Of a stretch of 64,000 bases of DNA, positions 28,227 to 37,937 are shown piece after piece. Location: positions 124,001-188,000 of the forward strand of contig NZ_JAOWKX010000004.1 of assembly GCF_025751585.1 (NCBI RefSeq), read 5' to 3'. Each line of letters begins with the position of its first letter. Within the stretch, counting starts at the first letter, position 1. The notes beneath the pieces were generated by a model that was given only the letters and a program-made list of their open reading frames with translations, was not told the origin of the DNA and made no database searches. A program made the translations under genes and the position numbers. Source of the DNA: Fluctibacter corallii. GTDB lineage: Bacteria > Pseudomonadota > Gammaproteobacteria > Enterobacterales > Alteromonadaceae.

Positions 28227-29948
28227 TTATTGTGGGAATTGGATGGTGTATTTGAGCCCTTCACCGCGTTTACTGAAGGCTTCAATTTGGCCTCCTAAGG
28301 TTTGGGTGACCAGATTGTACATAATATGGGTGCCGAGTCCGCTGCCGCCGCGACCACGTTTAGTCGTGAAAAATGCATCAAAGTGTCGATTGAGGGCTTC
28401 TTCACTTAAGCCTTTGCCATTGTCTTTGTATTCAATGAAAATTTCATTGTCATGTTGTTCAATGTTGATGTCGATGGTGCCATTTTCTTTGTTTTCAAAT
28501 CCATGAATAATGGAGTTCATGATCATGTTCGTAAAAATTTGTGCGATAGCGCCAGGGGCACATCGAATCACAAGCTCCTCTGGACATGCAATATTGACGG
28601 TATGATTCGCCTTTTTAAGTGTGGGGGCTAACGACTGCACCACTTCACGAATATATTGGTTCAGATCAACATCGCGCTCTGCTTCACTGGTTTGGTCTAC
28701 TGCAACTTGCTTAAAGCTTGAAACCAGTTCAGAAGCGCGATTCAAATTACTGAGCAGTAATGTGGCGGTTTGTTGAGCTTCTGTGATGAAGGCTGACATA
28801 CTCTTGCTAGACAAGGTTTTCTTGTCGTACTCTTCTTCCAAGTATTTGATACGCTCTTGTAAGAAGCTTGCTGCGGTAACGCCAACGCCTAGAGGCGTAT
28901 TCACATCATGTGCGATACCTGCAACCAACCCGCCAAGAGACGCCATACGTTCAGATTCTACCAATTGATCTTTTGCGATTTTCAAGGTTTCCATGGAATC
29001 TGCGAGTTCTTTATTGCGCTTGCGGAGTTCATCTTCGATGTACTGACGATTTTCATTCTCTTGTTTTAATTCACGTTGTTTGAGAATAAGCTCGTCTTTT
29101 TGTTGCTCTAAATCGAGCATGATTTTACTCAGGGATGCGGTCTTCTTGGCAACCTCTTGCTCAAGAGAGATATTCTGCTCGTCCAATTTAGAGTTCGCTT
29201 CTTTTAATTGCTCCTGCGTGAGGCGAAGTCTGTCTTTGTACTCAATCAGATCGTCGATTAACTTATTGTAAGAGTGCTGCAATAGCTTAAGTTCGTTGTC
29301 ATCGTCAATTTGAACGTGGAGTTTTGATGCTTCAGGATGATCAACATTGAACTCGCTGATTTGCTGGGTAAACTCTGCTAACGGTTCGGTCAGCATATGT
29401 CGAAAGGCATTCAGAAAGAGAAAAACCAGAAACGCTGTTTTGATGATGGCGTTACCGATTAGAAAGAAGATGCCTACTTCAATACGGCTAAAGATAATGC
29501 TGACGCTGGAATACAGTGTTACATCACCCACGTTAGATGTTCGTCCAGAGAACTCAAAAATCAGCGGAAAACTATAACCAAATGTGCCGCCCGGATGATC
29601 TCGCATTATCCCTGATGTAACGCGGGTATCAGGAAGCGATGTGGTGCGACCAATATCAGCGATGTACACGCCATTTTCATCCCGAATTTGAACACCTTCA
29701 ACAATAGGAAGTTCCATTAATCCCTCTGCAATTGACTTAGCTTGAGGGGTGTTTAACTCCCAAATGGCTCTGGTTAAACTGGTGCTAAAGGTGTTTTTGA
29801 GGGTTTGCAGTTCGCTCTCAATGTGATTTTTTGCATTGAGGTATTCGGTGAGTATTTGACCAAAAGTAACAATAAGCGTCAGGATAAAGTAGACCGACAG
29901 CACTCTGGTTAGTAGTTTTTTAGATAAGCCTGTTTTTACCTTCGTCAT
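28227..29948 (-). CDS. Orphan membrane sensor histidine kinase
   Basis: This 573-residue kinase has a TM helix near residues 12-30, a periplasmic loop of about 120 residues, a second TM (FFLIGNAIIKTAFLVFLFLNAF, about 160-180), a HAMP-like linker, a long coiled coil (240-340), the phosphoacceptor motif GIAHDVNTPLG, the N-box QIFTNMIMNSIIHGF, and G-boxes DNGKGLSE and GGSGLGTHI. There is no receiver domain and no adjacent response regulator, so its partner lies elsewhere. The HDVNTPLG H-box and coiled coil resemble the HisKA group common in Alteromonadales and Shewanella. The start follows GGGAG. Confidence 0.88.
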   Translation of the reverse strand: MTKVKTGLSKKLLTRVLSVYFILTLIVTFGQILTEYLNAKNHIESELQTLKNTFSTSLTRAIWELNTPQAKSIAEGLMELPIVEGVQIRDENGVYIADIGRTTSLPDTRVTSGIMRDHPGGTFGYSFPLIFEFSGRTSNVGDVTLYSSVSIIFSRIEVGIFFLIGNAIIKTAFLVFLFLNAFRHMLTEPLAEFTQQISEFNVDHPEASKLHVQIDDDNELKLLQHSYNKLIDDLIEYKDRLRLTQEQLKEANSKLDEQNISLEQEVAKKTASLSKIMLDLEQQKDELILKQRELKQENENRQYIEDELRKRNKELADSMETLKIAKDQLVESERMASLGGLVAGIAHDVNTPLGVGVTAASFLQERIKYLEEEYDKKTLSSKSMSAFITEAQQTATLLLSNLNRASELVSSFKQVAVDQTSEAERDVDLNQYIREVVQSLAPTLKKANHTVNIACPEELVIRCAPGAIAQIFTNMIMNSIIHGFENKENGTIDINIEQHDNEIFIEYKDNGKGLSEEALNRHFDAFFTTKRGRGGSGLGTHIMYNLVTQTLGGQIEAFSKRGEGLKYTIQFPQ

Positions 29949-30310
29949 TCTCCCGAATCCTACCTGCTTCCTGTTATTATTTTCTTTGGTGTTGACATGA
30001 AGAATATGCGTATTGGGATATTTTCACAAGGATTGCCTGCGGTTTTTAAATATCAGGTGGCGTTGTGAGACGACACGCGACATTTATTTCACTACTAAGA
30101 CTGAAGGATGATAAGTAAATCTCTGTTTACAAAACGGTTTACCTTGGTTTGGCTGTATGTAAATTGTACAAAATAATAGGGGCCACACGCCTATTTTCAT
30201 AAAGAATCACAAAAAAATTGCACATTTTTGCAGTTTTATGAAAACTTTAATAAAAGTGTCACAAATCATGCGAATAATTCGGGTCGGATTCTTGATTAGG
30301 AAATGTAGAA
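29949..30310. other. Divergent intergenic region between the sensor kinase and phoB
   Basis: No gene is seen in these 362 bases. The right half (30170-30300) is AT-rich and contains AAAGTGTCACAAATCATG, which has a loose resemblance to a Pho-box half site, plausible for phoB autoregulation but far from consensus. Confidence 0.4.
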
Positions 30311-31000
30311 ATGTCAAAACGCGTACTTGTAGTGGAAGACGAAGCGCCTATCCGTGAAATGCTGGAGTTTGTACTTGAGCAGTCGGGGTTCGATACGGTC
30401 AAAGCAGAAGACTATCAGGTTGCGATTGAGAAGGTAAGGGAACCTTATCCAGACTTAATCTTGCTTGATTGGATGTTACCTGGCGGTAGCGGCGTGCAAT
30501 TAGCGAAGCGTTTCAAACAACATGAATTTACACGTGACATTCCTATCATTATGTTAACCGCTCGCGGCGAAGAGGAAGACAAAGTCAGAGGCCTTGATGC
30601 TGGAGCGGATGATTACATTACTAAACCTTTCTCGCCAAAGGAGTTAGTTGCGCGTATCAAAGCGGTTATGCGAAGAGTGACGCCAACAACGAATGAGCAA
30701 CCTATTATTTTCAATGGGTTGAACCTTGACCCCGTGTCTCATCGTGTTACGGCGAACGATGATCCGCTTGATATGGGACCTACAGAGTTCAAGCTTTTAC
30801 ATTTTTTCATGACCCACGCAGAGCGCGTGTATTCCCGCGAGCAATTGCTTGATAATGTTTGGGGCACAAACGTGTATGTGGAAGATCGCACTGTGGATGT
30901 TCACATTCGTCGTTTGCGAAAAGCTATCGCTCGACATGGTCATGACAATATGATTCAAACGGTACGTGGCGCAGGATATCGATTCTCGACGCGCGTTTAA
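30311..31000 (+). CDS. phoB: Phosphate regulon response regulator PhoB
   Basis: This 229-residue OmpR/PhoB-type regulator has a receiver domain ([12 protein letters not shown]; phosphoacceptor Asp in [41 protein letters not shown]) and a C-terminal winged helix ([52 protein letters not shown]). Length and wording match PhoB. It is followed by phoR after a short hairpin. Confidence 0.95.
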   Translation: MSKRVLVVEDEAPIREMLEFVLEQSGFDTVKAEDYQVAIEKVREPYPDLILLDWMLPGGSGVQLAKRFKQHEFTRDIPIIMLTARGEEEDKVRGLDAGADDYITKPFSPKELVARIKAVMRRVTPTTNEQPIIFNGLNLDPVSHRVTANDDPLDMGPTEFKLLHFFMTHAERVYSREQLLDNVWGTNVYVEDRTVDVHIRRLRKAIARHGHDNMIQTVRGAGYRFSTRV

Positions 31001-31007
31001 TTCACGT

Positions 31008-31032
31008 GAAGCCATCGGCTTCTATTTTCTTC
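31008..31032 (+). terminator. Weak hairpin between phoB and phoR
   Basis: GAAGCC (31008-31013) and GGCTTC (31017-31022) form a short hairpin with a 3-nt loop followed by TATTTTCTTC. It may lower readthrough from phoB into phoR rather than end transcription. Confidence 0.35.
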
Positions 31033-31122
31033 ATTCTGCTATTGTGTTTGAATAAGACACCCAGTTGTTGAGCAGCGCGTTGTATAACGGGTTGCTCGCT
31101 TCATTAAGGCCAATTACTCACT

Positions 31123-32457
31123 ATGTACAATCCTTTTTCGTGGCTGAGAAGTGTGCTTCGTATCACGCTGTTTTTCGTCGTTGTCATTATTATTGGTTTG
31201 ATTGTAGACCGCTTAATTTTAGCCGTTGCATTGGGCGCAATGTGGCTGTTAGCTGTACAGTTTTGGCAAATGTACAGACTGAATCAGTGGCTATGGCGCA
31301 GTAAAAGAATGACGCCGCCACGTAGCAAAGGCTTCTGGGAACATATCTATGAGGGTGTCTATTATTTGCAGCGACGTCATCGCCGTAAACGTAAAGAGTT
31401 GAGTAAAATTGTGAAGCGCTTTCGTGAAGGAGCGGAGGCGTTGCCAGATGCTGCTGTTGTGGTAGATTCTGAAAGTGCCATTGTATGGTGTAATCGCCTT
31501 GCCAGAATTGAGCTAGGTTTGCGCTGGCCGCAAGATGCTGGGCGAAGAATTGATAACCTGATTCGTCATCCTAAGTTCATTGAATATTTCAATTCAGATC
31601 AGTACAGCCAACCGATAGAAGTGCCGTCACCCACGAATGTGCAGAAAACCTTTGAGTATCGAATTAAACCCTATGGTGAGCAACATTTATTGATTATGGC
31701 GCGAGATGTAACCCGTTTGACTCAGCTAGAACAAACCCGTAAAGATTTTGTCGCAAATGTGTCACATGAACTGCGCACGCCACTTACTGTGCTCAATGGC
31801 TATCTTGAAATGTTACAAGTGTCTGAACAAGTTCCGCCTGAGTTATTTTCAAAGGCGATGACGGAAATGTCGATTCAGTCAGTTCGCATGCAGGGGTTGG
31901 TGGAGCAGCTCTTGATATTATCTCGGATTGAAGCGAGCTCTGAACGCGTGTTCGAAAACAGGGTGGATGTACCGCAAATGCTTGCGATCATTGAGACAGA
32001 AGCACTCACATTGAATCAGGAAAAGCACCACACCATTGAATTTGACGTTGACTCTGACTTGCGAGTTTATGGGAGTGATACCGAATTACGCAGTGCCTTT
32101 TCGAACTTGATTTTCAATGCCATTCATTACACACCAGATGGTGGAAATATTCGTGTGAGTTGGCAGCGTCAGGGGCATCGCGCAAAGTTTTGCGTTGCCG
32201 ATAATGGTGATGGCATTGCTGCAAAGCACATCAATCGACTAACTGAGCGTTTTTACCGCGTTGATAAAGCGCGTTCGCGTAAAACGGGCGGTTCAGGGCT
32301 AGGCTTGGCTATCGTAAAACATGTGTTAAGTCACCATAATTCGAAACTTGAAATCAAAAGCCAAGTCGGCAAAGGCAGTGAGTTTTTCTTCTATTTTTCT
32401 GAAGAGCTCTGCATCGATAAAAATCATCCTGAAGACGAAGACATGCATCTACAATGA
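31123..32457 (+). CDS. phoR: Phosphate regulon sensor kinase PhoR
   Basis: This 444-residue kinase has two N-terminal hydrophobic helices (about 8-50), a basic linker RRHRRKRKEL, a PAS domain (GAEALPDAAVVVDSESAIVWCN), the H-box FVANVSHELRTPLTVLNGY, the N-box FSNLIFNAIHYT, and G-boxes DNGDGI and GGSGLGLAIVKHV. The order and length match PhoR, as does its place after phoB. With PhoB it controls the response to phosphate limitation. Confidence 0.94.
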   Translation: MYNPFSWLRSVLRITLFFVVVIIIGLIVDRLILAVALGAMWLLAVQFWQMYRLNQWLWRSKRMTPPRSKGFWEHIYEGVYYLQRRHRRKRKELSKIVKRFREGAEALPDAAVVVDSESAIVWCNRLARIELGLRWPQDAGRRIDNLIRHPKFIEYFNSDQYSQPIEVPSPTNVQKTFEYRIKPYGEQHLLIMARDVTRLTQLEQTRKDFVANVSHELRTPLTVLNGYLEMLQVSEQVPPELFSKAMTEMSIQSVRMQGLVEQLLILSRIEASSERVFENRVDVPQMLAIIETEALTLNQEKHHTIEFDVDSDLRVYGSDTELRSAFSNLIFNAIHYTPDGGNIRVSWQRQGHRAKFCVADNGDGIAAKHINRLTERFYRVDKARSRKTGGSGLGLAIVKHVLSHHNSKLEIKSQVGKGSEFFFYFSEELCIDKNHPEDEDMHLQ

Positions 32458-32504
32458 TTCTCAATTGTGTTCTACTATGTAAAGTCAGCGGGATAACAAG
32501 ATGA

Positions 32505-33326
32505 ATGGATGTGAGCGGACTTCCTCAGAATTGGAAAAACTGGATTGTCGAGAATTTATTACGCGGCGTTGATGCCCAACAGTTGATGCAAACCTTACTT
32601 CAGAATGGATTTTGTTTTGAAGATTGTTGCGCAGCGTTAGGGAAGAATTTACGTGAAATGCCCACTTACTCTAAAGATGCGGCTTTTTATGCCAAGATGG
32701 CAAAACCCGCGTTATTGACGCAGTCAGCGTATAGCACTAATCACGTGCCCCACCCACATATACAACTCTTATACATTGACGAGTTTCTCACGCCATCTGA
32801 GGCGGCAGAGCTGGTGGAATTAACCAAAAGCAATTTGCGTCCATCTGAGATTTCGGCGACATCAGGGTTTGAGGGATTTCGTACCTCGTCTACGTGCGAT
32901 TTACCTTACACAAACCACCCAGCCGCGGCGGCTGTCGACCAGAAAATTATTGATTGTTTGGGATTAGGCATAGGGGAGCAAGAGGTGATTCAAGCCCAGC
33001 ATTATGCACCAACCCAGCAATTTAAAGCCCATACCGATTACTTCGAGCCTGGCACTGATGAATATTTACGCTTTTCCAAAGATGGTGGACAGCGCACTTG
33101 GACGTTCATGGTTTACTTGAGCGAAGGCTGTAAAGGCGGGGAGACAGAATTTCCATTAATAGGCCATACTTTCAAGCCCAAAATTGGGCGCGCGCTGATT
33201 TGGAATAACCTGCTACCCAATGGACGACCTAACCCGCTTACGTTACATCAGGCGCATCCTGTTGAAGATGGCGAGAAAGTCGTGATTACTAAATGGTTCA
33301 GAGACGAACATCCATCATCATCGTGA
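32505..33326 (+). CDS. 2OG-Fe(II) oxygenase, prolyl-4-hydroxylase type
   Basis: This 273-residue protein has a C-terminal prolyl 4-hydroxylase alpha-subunit-like domain. The Fe(II) ligands appear as H and D in FKAHTDYFEPG and H in LTLHQAHPVEDGEK; the following KWFRDE lysine would bind 2-oxoglutarate. FMVYLSEGCKGGETEFP is characteristic. An N-terminal helical extension of about 80 residues precedes it. It lies 47 bases after phoR on the same strand. The substrate is unknown. Confidence 0.87.
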   Translation: MDVSGLPQNWKNWIVENLLRGVDAQQLMQTLLQNGFCFEDCCAALGKNLREMPTYSKDAAFYAKMAKPALLTQSAYSTNHVPHPHIQLLYIDEFLTPSEAAELVELTKSNLRPSEISATSGFEGFRTSSTCDLPYTNHPAAAAVDQKIIDCLGLGIGEQEVIQAQHYAPTQQFKAHTDYFEPGTDEYLRFSKDGGQRTWTFMVYLSEGCKGGETEFPLIGHTFKPKIGRALIWNNLLPNGRPNPLTLHQAHPVEDGEKVVITKWFRDEHPSSS

Positions 33327-33396
33327 AACAGTCATTTCTATTCTGCGTATCCCTTCTTAGGCGAGCGCTATTTTCATAGGGGATTTATCTCTAACT

Positions 33397-33448
33397 CTTT
33401 CATATATGAAACTTTTGTGACGCTTTTGTTATGTAACAAAACTGTCAT
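33397..33448 (+). promoter_or_regulatory. Possible PhoB-binding region upstream of the surface lipoprotein
   Basis: CTTTCAT followed by ATAT lies at 33397-33407 and CTGTCAT followed by TCAT at 33442-33452. Each resembles a half Pho box (CTGTCAT plus an AT-rich spacer). They are 45 bases apart, close to but not exactly four 11-bp turns, and no full tandem box is present. The case rests on proximity to phoBR and is weak. Confidence 0.25.
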
Positions 33449-33511
33449 TCATGCCGAGTAACCTTGCTGCGTTTTTAAAATAATCCTGATAAAAAATACT
33501 GGGAGAACACA

Positions 33512-35128
33512 ATGGAACTCAAGAACGTTTTTAAAGTAAGTGCGATTTCACTTGCTTTAGTACTTGCAGGCTGCGGCGGCGATATCGAAATTACACCTAC
33601 GGTGAATGATAACAGCACAACAACGGACAACAGTGTTAACAACTCGAACAATAACAGTGGTACTGACCAATCTGGCGATGCTCAGTGCGCAAGCTACGAG
33701 GGTTCTGCGGGAACAGTTGAGGGAACGTACGACGGTACAGATTGTTTATATAACGATTCTTTCGCAAGTAAAAATATCTCGATTACGTCAAACATCACAT
33801 TTGAAGAACTACCCAACAACGGTGTTCACGTATTTGAAGATGCACTACTTATCGGTGCTGACGGTGACACTACGCAAGACTTCACGGTGCCTGCAAATGG
33901 CCCAACCATGACGGTGAAGCCGGGTGCGACATTGGCGTTTCGTTCAGGTGAAGCAATTATTCGCATCGCACGTGGTGCAAAAATTCAAGCTGTAGGTACC
34001 GCAGCAAAACCCATTACCTTTACTTCAGCGCTTGCGTTTGACCGTTTAGATAATGAAGGCAATGGGCCACAATATGCTGACTGGGGTGGCATCATTATTA
34101 ATGGTAACGGTATTACTGACCAGTGTACTGACGCAGAGCGTGACGCGAATACCTGTAACGTTGCATCTGAGGGGATTACCTCTTACTTTGGTGGTAACGA
34201 CAATACCGATTCAAGCGGAAACATTAAATTTGCTAAAATTTGGTATGCAGGCTCTGGTCCTCGCGTGGGTGGAGAAGGGGATGACCTTAACTCGCTAACA
34301 CTTAACGCAGTAGGCTCTGGTTCAGAGTTTGACTACATTCACGTTCATCAAGGTTTTGACGACGGCGTAGAAATTTTTGGTGGTGCGACGACATTAAAGC
34401 ACATCGTAGTGACAGATACCCAAGATGATTCCTTCGACTTCGATGCGGGGTGGCAGGGTAAAGCACAGTTCTTGTTTGTTAAGCACGGTACGGTTACGAC
34501 TCGCACAGGCTCTGTTGCAAATATGGGGAACGGTGGCTTTGAATCAGATGGTGTGAAAGGTTCTTCTTCAGCACAGGTTTCGCCATCTAACCCAACCATT
34601 GCAAACGTAACGGTTATCACATCAGACGCGAACTCGGTTCGTGATGATGACCCTTCCATTGCATTCAAGTTTGATGATGAGTTTAACGCAAGTATTTACA
34701 ATGCGCTTATCGTGAAAACGGCGGGTACACAGTCTCAGTGTATCTCATTCTCTGGTGACGGTGAAAAGCAAGCTGACAAGATTGGGTTCAACAACTCTGT
34801 GATGGCATGTGCGGCTGAGTTTAACGATGAAGACGGTACATTTAACAGCGGCAAAGAGCCAGCATCGTTAACAGGCACCACGCTTACAGCATGGTTCGAC
34901 AATGCGGGCGCGAACGAACGTATTGGCGGCAATGCAGCTGTATTAGCAGAAAATGGTTTTGCGACAGATACAGCGTCATCTGATATCACTATTTCAGCCA
35001 ATGATTTGTCAGGTTTAGATAGCTTCTTCGACTCAGCTGCGTATATCGGTGCAGTCTCTGATCAAGACACAAGCTCAACTTGGTACTCCTGGGTTCAAAC
35101 TGCTGTTGCGGCAGCGGAACAGGACTAA
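33512..35128 (+). CDS. Surface lipoprotein with beta-helix-like body
   Basis: This 538-residue protein has a signal peptide with lipobox (LALVLAGCGG, Cys about residue 20), then a low-complexity Thr/Asn/Ser linker (about 28-58) and a long Gly/Asp/Asn-rich beta-rich domain (WGGIIINGNG, GGNDNTDSSGN, IHVHQGFDDGVEIFGG) suggesting a right-handed beta-helix. Spaced cysteines probably form disulfides. The ribosome binding site is GGGAG. It is followed by a strong terminator and then a TonB receptor gene; such lipoprotein-receptor pairs are common in marine gammaproteobacteria and may act together in substrate capture. I do not recognise a precise function. Confidence 0.75.
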   Translation: MELKNVFKVSAISLALVLAGCGGDIEITPTVNDNSTTTDNSVNNSNNNSGTDQSGDAQCASYEGSAGTVEGTYDGTDCLYNDSFASKNISITSNITFEELPNNGVHVFEDALLIGADGDTTQDFTVPANGPTMTVKPGATLAFRSGEAIIRIARGAKIQAVGTAAKPITFTSALAFDRLDNEGNGPQYADWGGIIINGNGITDQCTDAERDANTCNVASEGITSYFGGNDNTDSSGNIKFAKIWYAGSGPRVGGEGDDLNSLTLNAVGSGSEFDYIHVHQGFDDGVEIFGGATTLKHIVVTDTQDDSFDFDAGWQGKAQFLFVKHGTVTTRTGSVANMGNGGFESDGVKGSSSAQVSPSNPTIANVTVITSDANSVRDDDPSIAFKFDDEFNASIYNALIVKTAGTQSQCISFSGDGEKQADKIGFNNSVMACAAEFNDEDGTFNSGKEPASLTGTTLTAWFDNAGANERIGGNAAVLAENGFATDTASSDITISANDLSGLDSFFDSAAYIGAVSDQDTSSTWYSWVQTAVAAAEQD

Positions 35129-35147
35129 CACTATAGCATTGTGGAAG

Positions 35148-35175
35148 ATAGGCGCCTTAGTTGCGCCTATTTTTT
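35148..35175 (+). terminator. Rho-independent terminator between lipoprotein and TonB receptor genes
   Basis: ATAGGCGC (35148-35155) and GCGCCTAT (35163-35170) form a perfect 8-bp stem with a 7-nt loop, directly followed by TTTTT. It lies only 20 bases after the lipoprotein stop and 22 bases before the receptor start, so it probably limits rather than abolishes readthrough into the receptor gene. Confidence 0.8.
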
Positions 35176-35197
35176 GATTGGAAGGCAGGAGTTGAAA

Positions 35198-37879
35198 ATG
35201 AAAAATCAACATCGACTAAAAAAAGTCAGCTTCGCAGTTAGCCTTTCTTTGCTTGCAGTGCCCATGTTGGCGCAAGCGCAGGAAGATAAAGTGATAGAGG
35301 AAGTGGTTGCAACTGGAACGCGCCTTCAGGGGACTGCAGCAGCAGTGATTGAGGAGCGAAAAAATCAGGCATTCGTGGCTGATATCTTAGGTGCAGAGCA
35401 ACTCTCCAGAACGGGTGACAGTGACGCAGCATCGGCGCTTAGACGGGTAACAGGTTTAACGCTAGTTGATGGCAAGTTTGTTTATGTTCGTGGATTGGGT
35501 GAACGTTACTCAAGCGCTCGATTAAATGGTGCAGCGATTCCGAGTCCCGATTTGACCCGAAATGTTGTGCCTTTGGATATCATTCCGGCAAGTATCATTG
35601 AGAGTTTGGCAGTCCAAAAGGCCTACTCACCTGCAATGCCAGCGGCGTTTGGTGGCGGTAATATTGATATTCGCACGAAATCGGTTCCGTCTGAATTTGT
35701 TGCGGGCATTGAAGTTGGCTTAGATTACGACGCTAACTCCAGTGATGGATTAACCTATTCTCGCGATGATTCAGGCATCCCTCAGATTCTGAGCGACGCG
35801 ATTGTTACGTACCGTGGTGATTTCTCCATTGGTAATATTATCAACCGAGGTGGCATTCAAGATACGGATTCAGCAACGCGTGCTGAGCAAGCGTTAGCGA
35901 TTAACAACGAATTGTTGAAATCGTTGCCAAGAGATTACGCGATTACTGATGAGTCACTGGATCCAGGATACAGTGGCAAAGCATTTATTGGTGACAGTTT
36001 TGATGAACAGTGGTTGGGCGGGCGCTTTGGTTACTTGGCGTCGTTGTCTTACGATACGGATTTTGAGTCGTCTGATAAGCGCACCGCGGTTATATCGCAA
36101 GATATTCAGGAAGGCTGTGCGTCAACGCTTAATACGCTAGAAGAAGTGAATAAGTCATGTTTTAACACCGTAAAGGACATTCAGTCTACCACTGAAACTG
36201 AACGTTATAACGGCGTGTTGAATCTTGGTTATCGCTTAGACAGCCACAGTGTTACGTTGTCTAACTTGTACTTATTCGACAGTGAAGACGAAGTGGAAGT
36301 TGCGTCATTGCAAAGCCCCGCGGGCAGCACGGTATTCAGTATTATTGGCGATGGATTAGCTAACCGTACTCACGAAATGACCTACGAAGAGCGGGTGCTC
36401 GCCATTACACAAATCATGGGACAGCATACCTTTATCGATTATTGGGGAATTGGCGCAGATTGGCAATATACACGCTCTCGGGCAGAGACCGATATTCCGA
36501 CAAACGTGCAGTTTAAATTCCGTGATAACTACGATAACAGCAATTATGCGGGTTCTTCGATTACTGGGGACGACAACCGCGCGATTTACGCATACACCGA
36601 TATGGAAGATCGTGTGAATTCCTACAGCGGTAATCTGTCGTTACCCATCACGCTATCTCACTTTGAGATGGAGTTTAAAGCCGGCTATGACTTTGTTGAC
36701 CGAGCGCGTATTTATACGACGTCTAGCTTCGCGGTAAATAACGAAGTGGGTGTGGCACTCTCTGTGAATGACGGCTCGGCAGACCCGCTTCAAAATAGTG
36801 GATATTTGTCAGATAGCTTCATTGACGGGCAACGTATATTAGTCGACTTTAACGAGCCGACGGCGCCAGACGCTGATGATTATGTTGCGGGCCAAAAGAT
36901 TGAAGCTGGCTATGGCGCGTTTGATGTGTTTTACAAAAACACATGGCGTGTTAGTGGTGGTTTACGTTGGGAGCAATTTAGTCAGTCGTCTATTGGTACA
37001 TCAAGCTTAATTTTCAGCAAAGAAGATTTAGATATTTTCTACGCACCCGAGAAAATTGAAGCGGGAAGTATTAGCGAAGATGATGTTTTTCCTGCGCTTT
37101 CGTTAACCTACATCGGTGGCGACAGCTACCAAATCCGATTAGGCTACGGTGAGACCGTTGTTCGTCCTGATTTACGTGAAGTGGTGCCAGTGTCTTATTT
37201 TGACCCACTCACTGATATCAGAACCTTCGGTCGTGTTGGCTTGCAAAGCAGCCCAATTAAAAACTACGACGTGCGTTATGAATACTATGCGAGTAACGGA
37301 GATAACTTCTCTGCGGCTGCATTCTACAAAGATATTCAAGCACCGATAGAAACTGTGCTTCGCATTGGTGATGAAGATTATTCAGCGACATTTATCAACG
37401 GTGAAGCGGCTGAAGTTTATGGGGTTGAAGTTGAGTGGTTACACGATCTCAGCTACCTAACCAGTGGGTTATTCACGTTGGGGAACATTACCCTGAGTGA
37501 ATCTGAAGCAGAAATTGATCCTGCATTGGCTGGCAACCTGACGAACCCGACTAAACCGATGACTGGGCACTCAGAATATGTGGTTAACCTTCAGCTAGGA
37601 TTTGACTCTGCTGACGGTTATCACTCGGCATCGTTAGTGTATAACGTGTTTGGTGAACGTATTCTGGCGGCGGGAATAGCCGGCCGTGAGGACGCTTACG
37701 AACAGCCTTTCCATTCGCTAGATGCGGTCTACACCTATTACCCGAATTTCAATTCTACAGTAAAATTCAAGGTAAAGAATATATTGGGTGAAGAACAAGA
37801 AGTCACGCAGTCTGATATTGTGGTGCGTTCAAAAGAAGTCGGCACTGAATTTAGTGTCAGCTTTAAATACGAGTTCTAA
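35198..37879 (+). CDS. TonB-dependent outer-membrane receptor
   Basis: This 893-residue receptor starts at ATG 35198 behind GGCAGGAG. The signal peptide ends near MLAQAQ, followed by a TonB-box-like stretch EEVVATGTR. The plug domain includes SALRRVTGLTLVDGKFVYVRGLGERYSSARLNG, with PVRGLG-type wording, and SPAMPAAFGGGNIDIRTK. The C-terminus ends in a phenylalanine-terminated strand (FSVSFKYEF), typical of a beta-barrel. The substrate is unknown; the neighbours (PhoBR, lipoprotein) suggest but do not prove a phosphate-linked nutrient. Confidence 0.9.
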   Translation: MKNQHRLKKVSFAVSLSLLAVPMLAQAQEDKVIEEVVATGTRLQGTAAAVIEERKNQAFVADILGAEQLSRTGDSDAASALRRVTGLTLVDGKFVYVRGLGERYSSARLNGAAIPSPDLTRNVVPLDIIPASIIESLAVQKAYSPAMPAAFGGGNIDIRTKSVPSEFVAGIEVGLDYDANSSDGLTYSRDDSGIPQILSDAIVTYRGDFSIGNIINRGGIQDTDSATRAEQALAINNELLKSLPRDYAITDESLDPGYSGKAFIGDSFDEQWLGGRFGYLASLSYDTDFESSDKRTAVISQDIQEGCASTLNTLEEVNKSCFNTVKDIQSTTETERYNGVLNLGYRLDSHSVTLSNLYLFDSEDEVEVASLQSPAGSTVFSIIGDGLANRTHEMTYEERVLAITQIMGQHTFIDYWGIGADWQYTRSRAETDIPTNVQFKFRDNYDNSNYAGSSITGDDNRAIYAYTDMEDRVNSYSGNLSLPITLSHFEMEFKAGYDFVDRARIYTTSSFAVNNEVGVALSVNDGSADPLQNSGYLSDSFIDGQRILVDFNEPTAPDADDYVAGQKIEAGYGAFDVFYKNTWRVSGGLRWEQFSQSSIGTSSLIFSKEDLDIFYAPEKIEAGSISEDDVFPALSLTYIGGDSYQIRLGYGETVVRPDLREVVPVSYFDPLTDIRTFGRVGLQSSPIKNYDVRYEYYASNGDNFSAAAFYKDIQAPIETVLRIGDEDYSATFINGEAAEVYGVEVEWLHDLSYLTSGLFTLGNITLSESEAEIDPALAGNLTNPTKPMTGHSEYVVNLQLGFDSADGYHSASLVYNVFGERILAAGIAGREDAYEQPFHSLDAVYTYYPNFNSTVKFKVKNILGEEQEVTQSDIVVRSKEVGTEFSVSFKYEF

Positions 37880-37902
37880 TATCGACGTGCTAAAACCTAA
37901 TG

Positions 37903-37934
37903 AAAAGCCCACAGACGTGGGCTTTTGCTTTTTT
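37903..37934. terminator. Bidirectional terminator after the TonB receptor
   Basis: AAAAGCCCAC (37903-37912) and GTGGGCTTTT (37917-37926) form a perfect 10-bp stem with an AGAC loop, followed by GCTTTTTT. The A-run on the left serves as a T-run for the opposite strand, so it can end both convergent transcripts. Confidence 0.88.
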
Positions 37935-37937
37935 GCT

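Noticed and set aside
30170..30310. Pho box upstream of phoB
   Set aside because: Only a loose half-site (GTGTCACAAATCATG) is visible; not enough for a feature.
35141..35197. Longer N-terminus of the TonB receptor
   Set aside because: It would include the terminator hairpin and precede the signal peptide; ATG 35198 has its own ribosome binding site.
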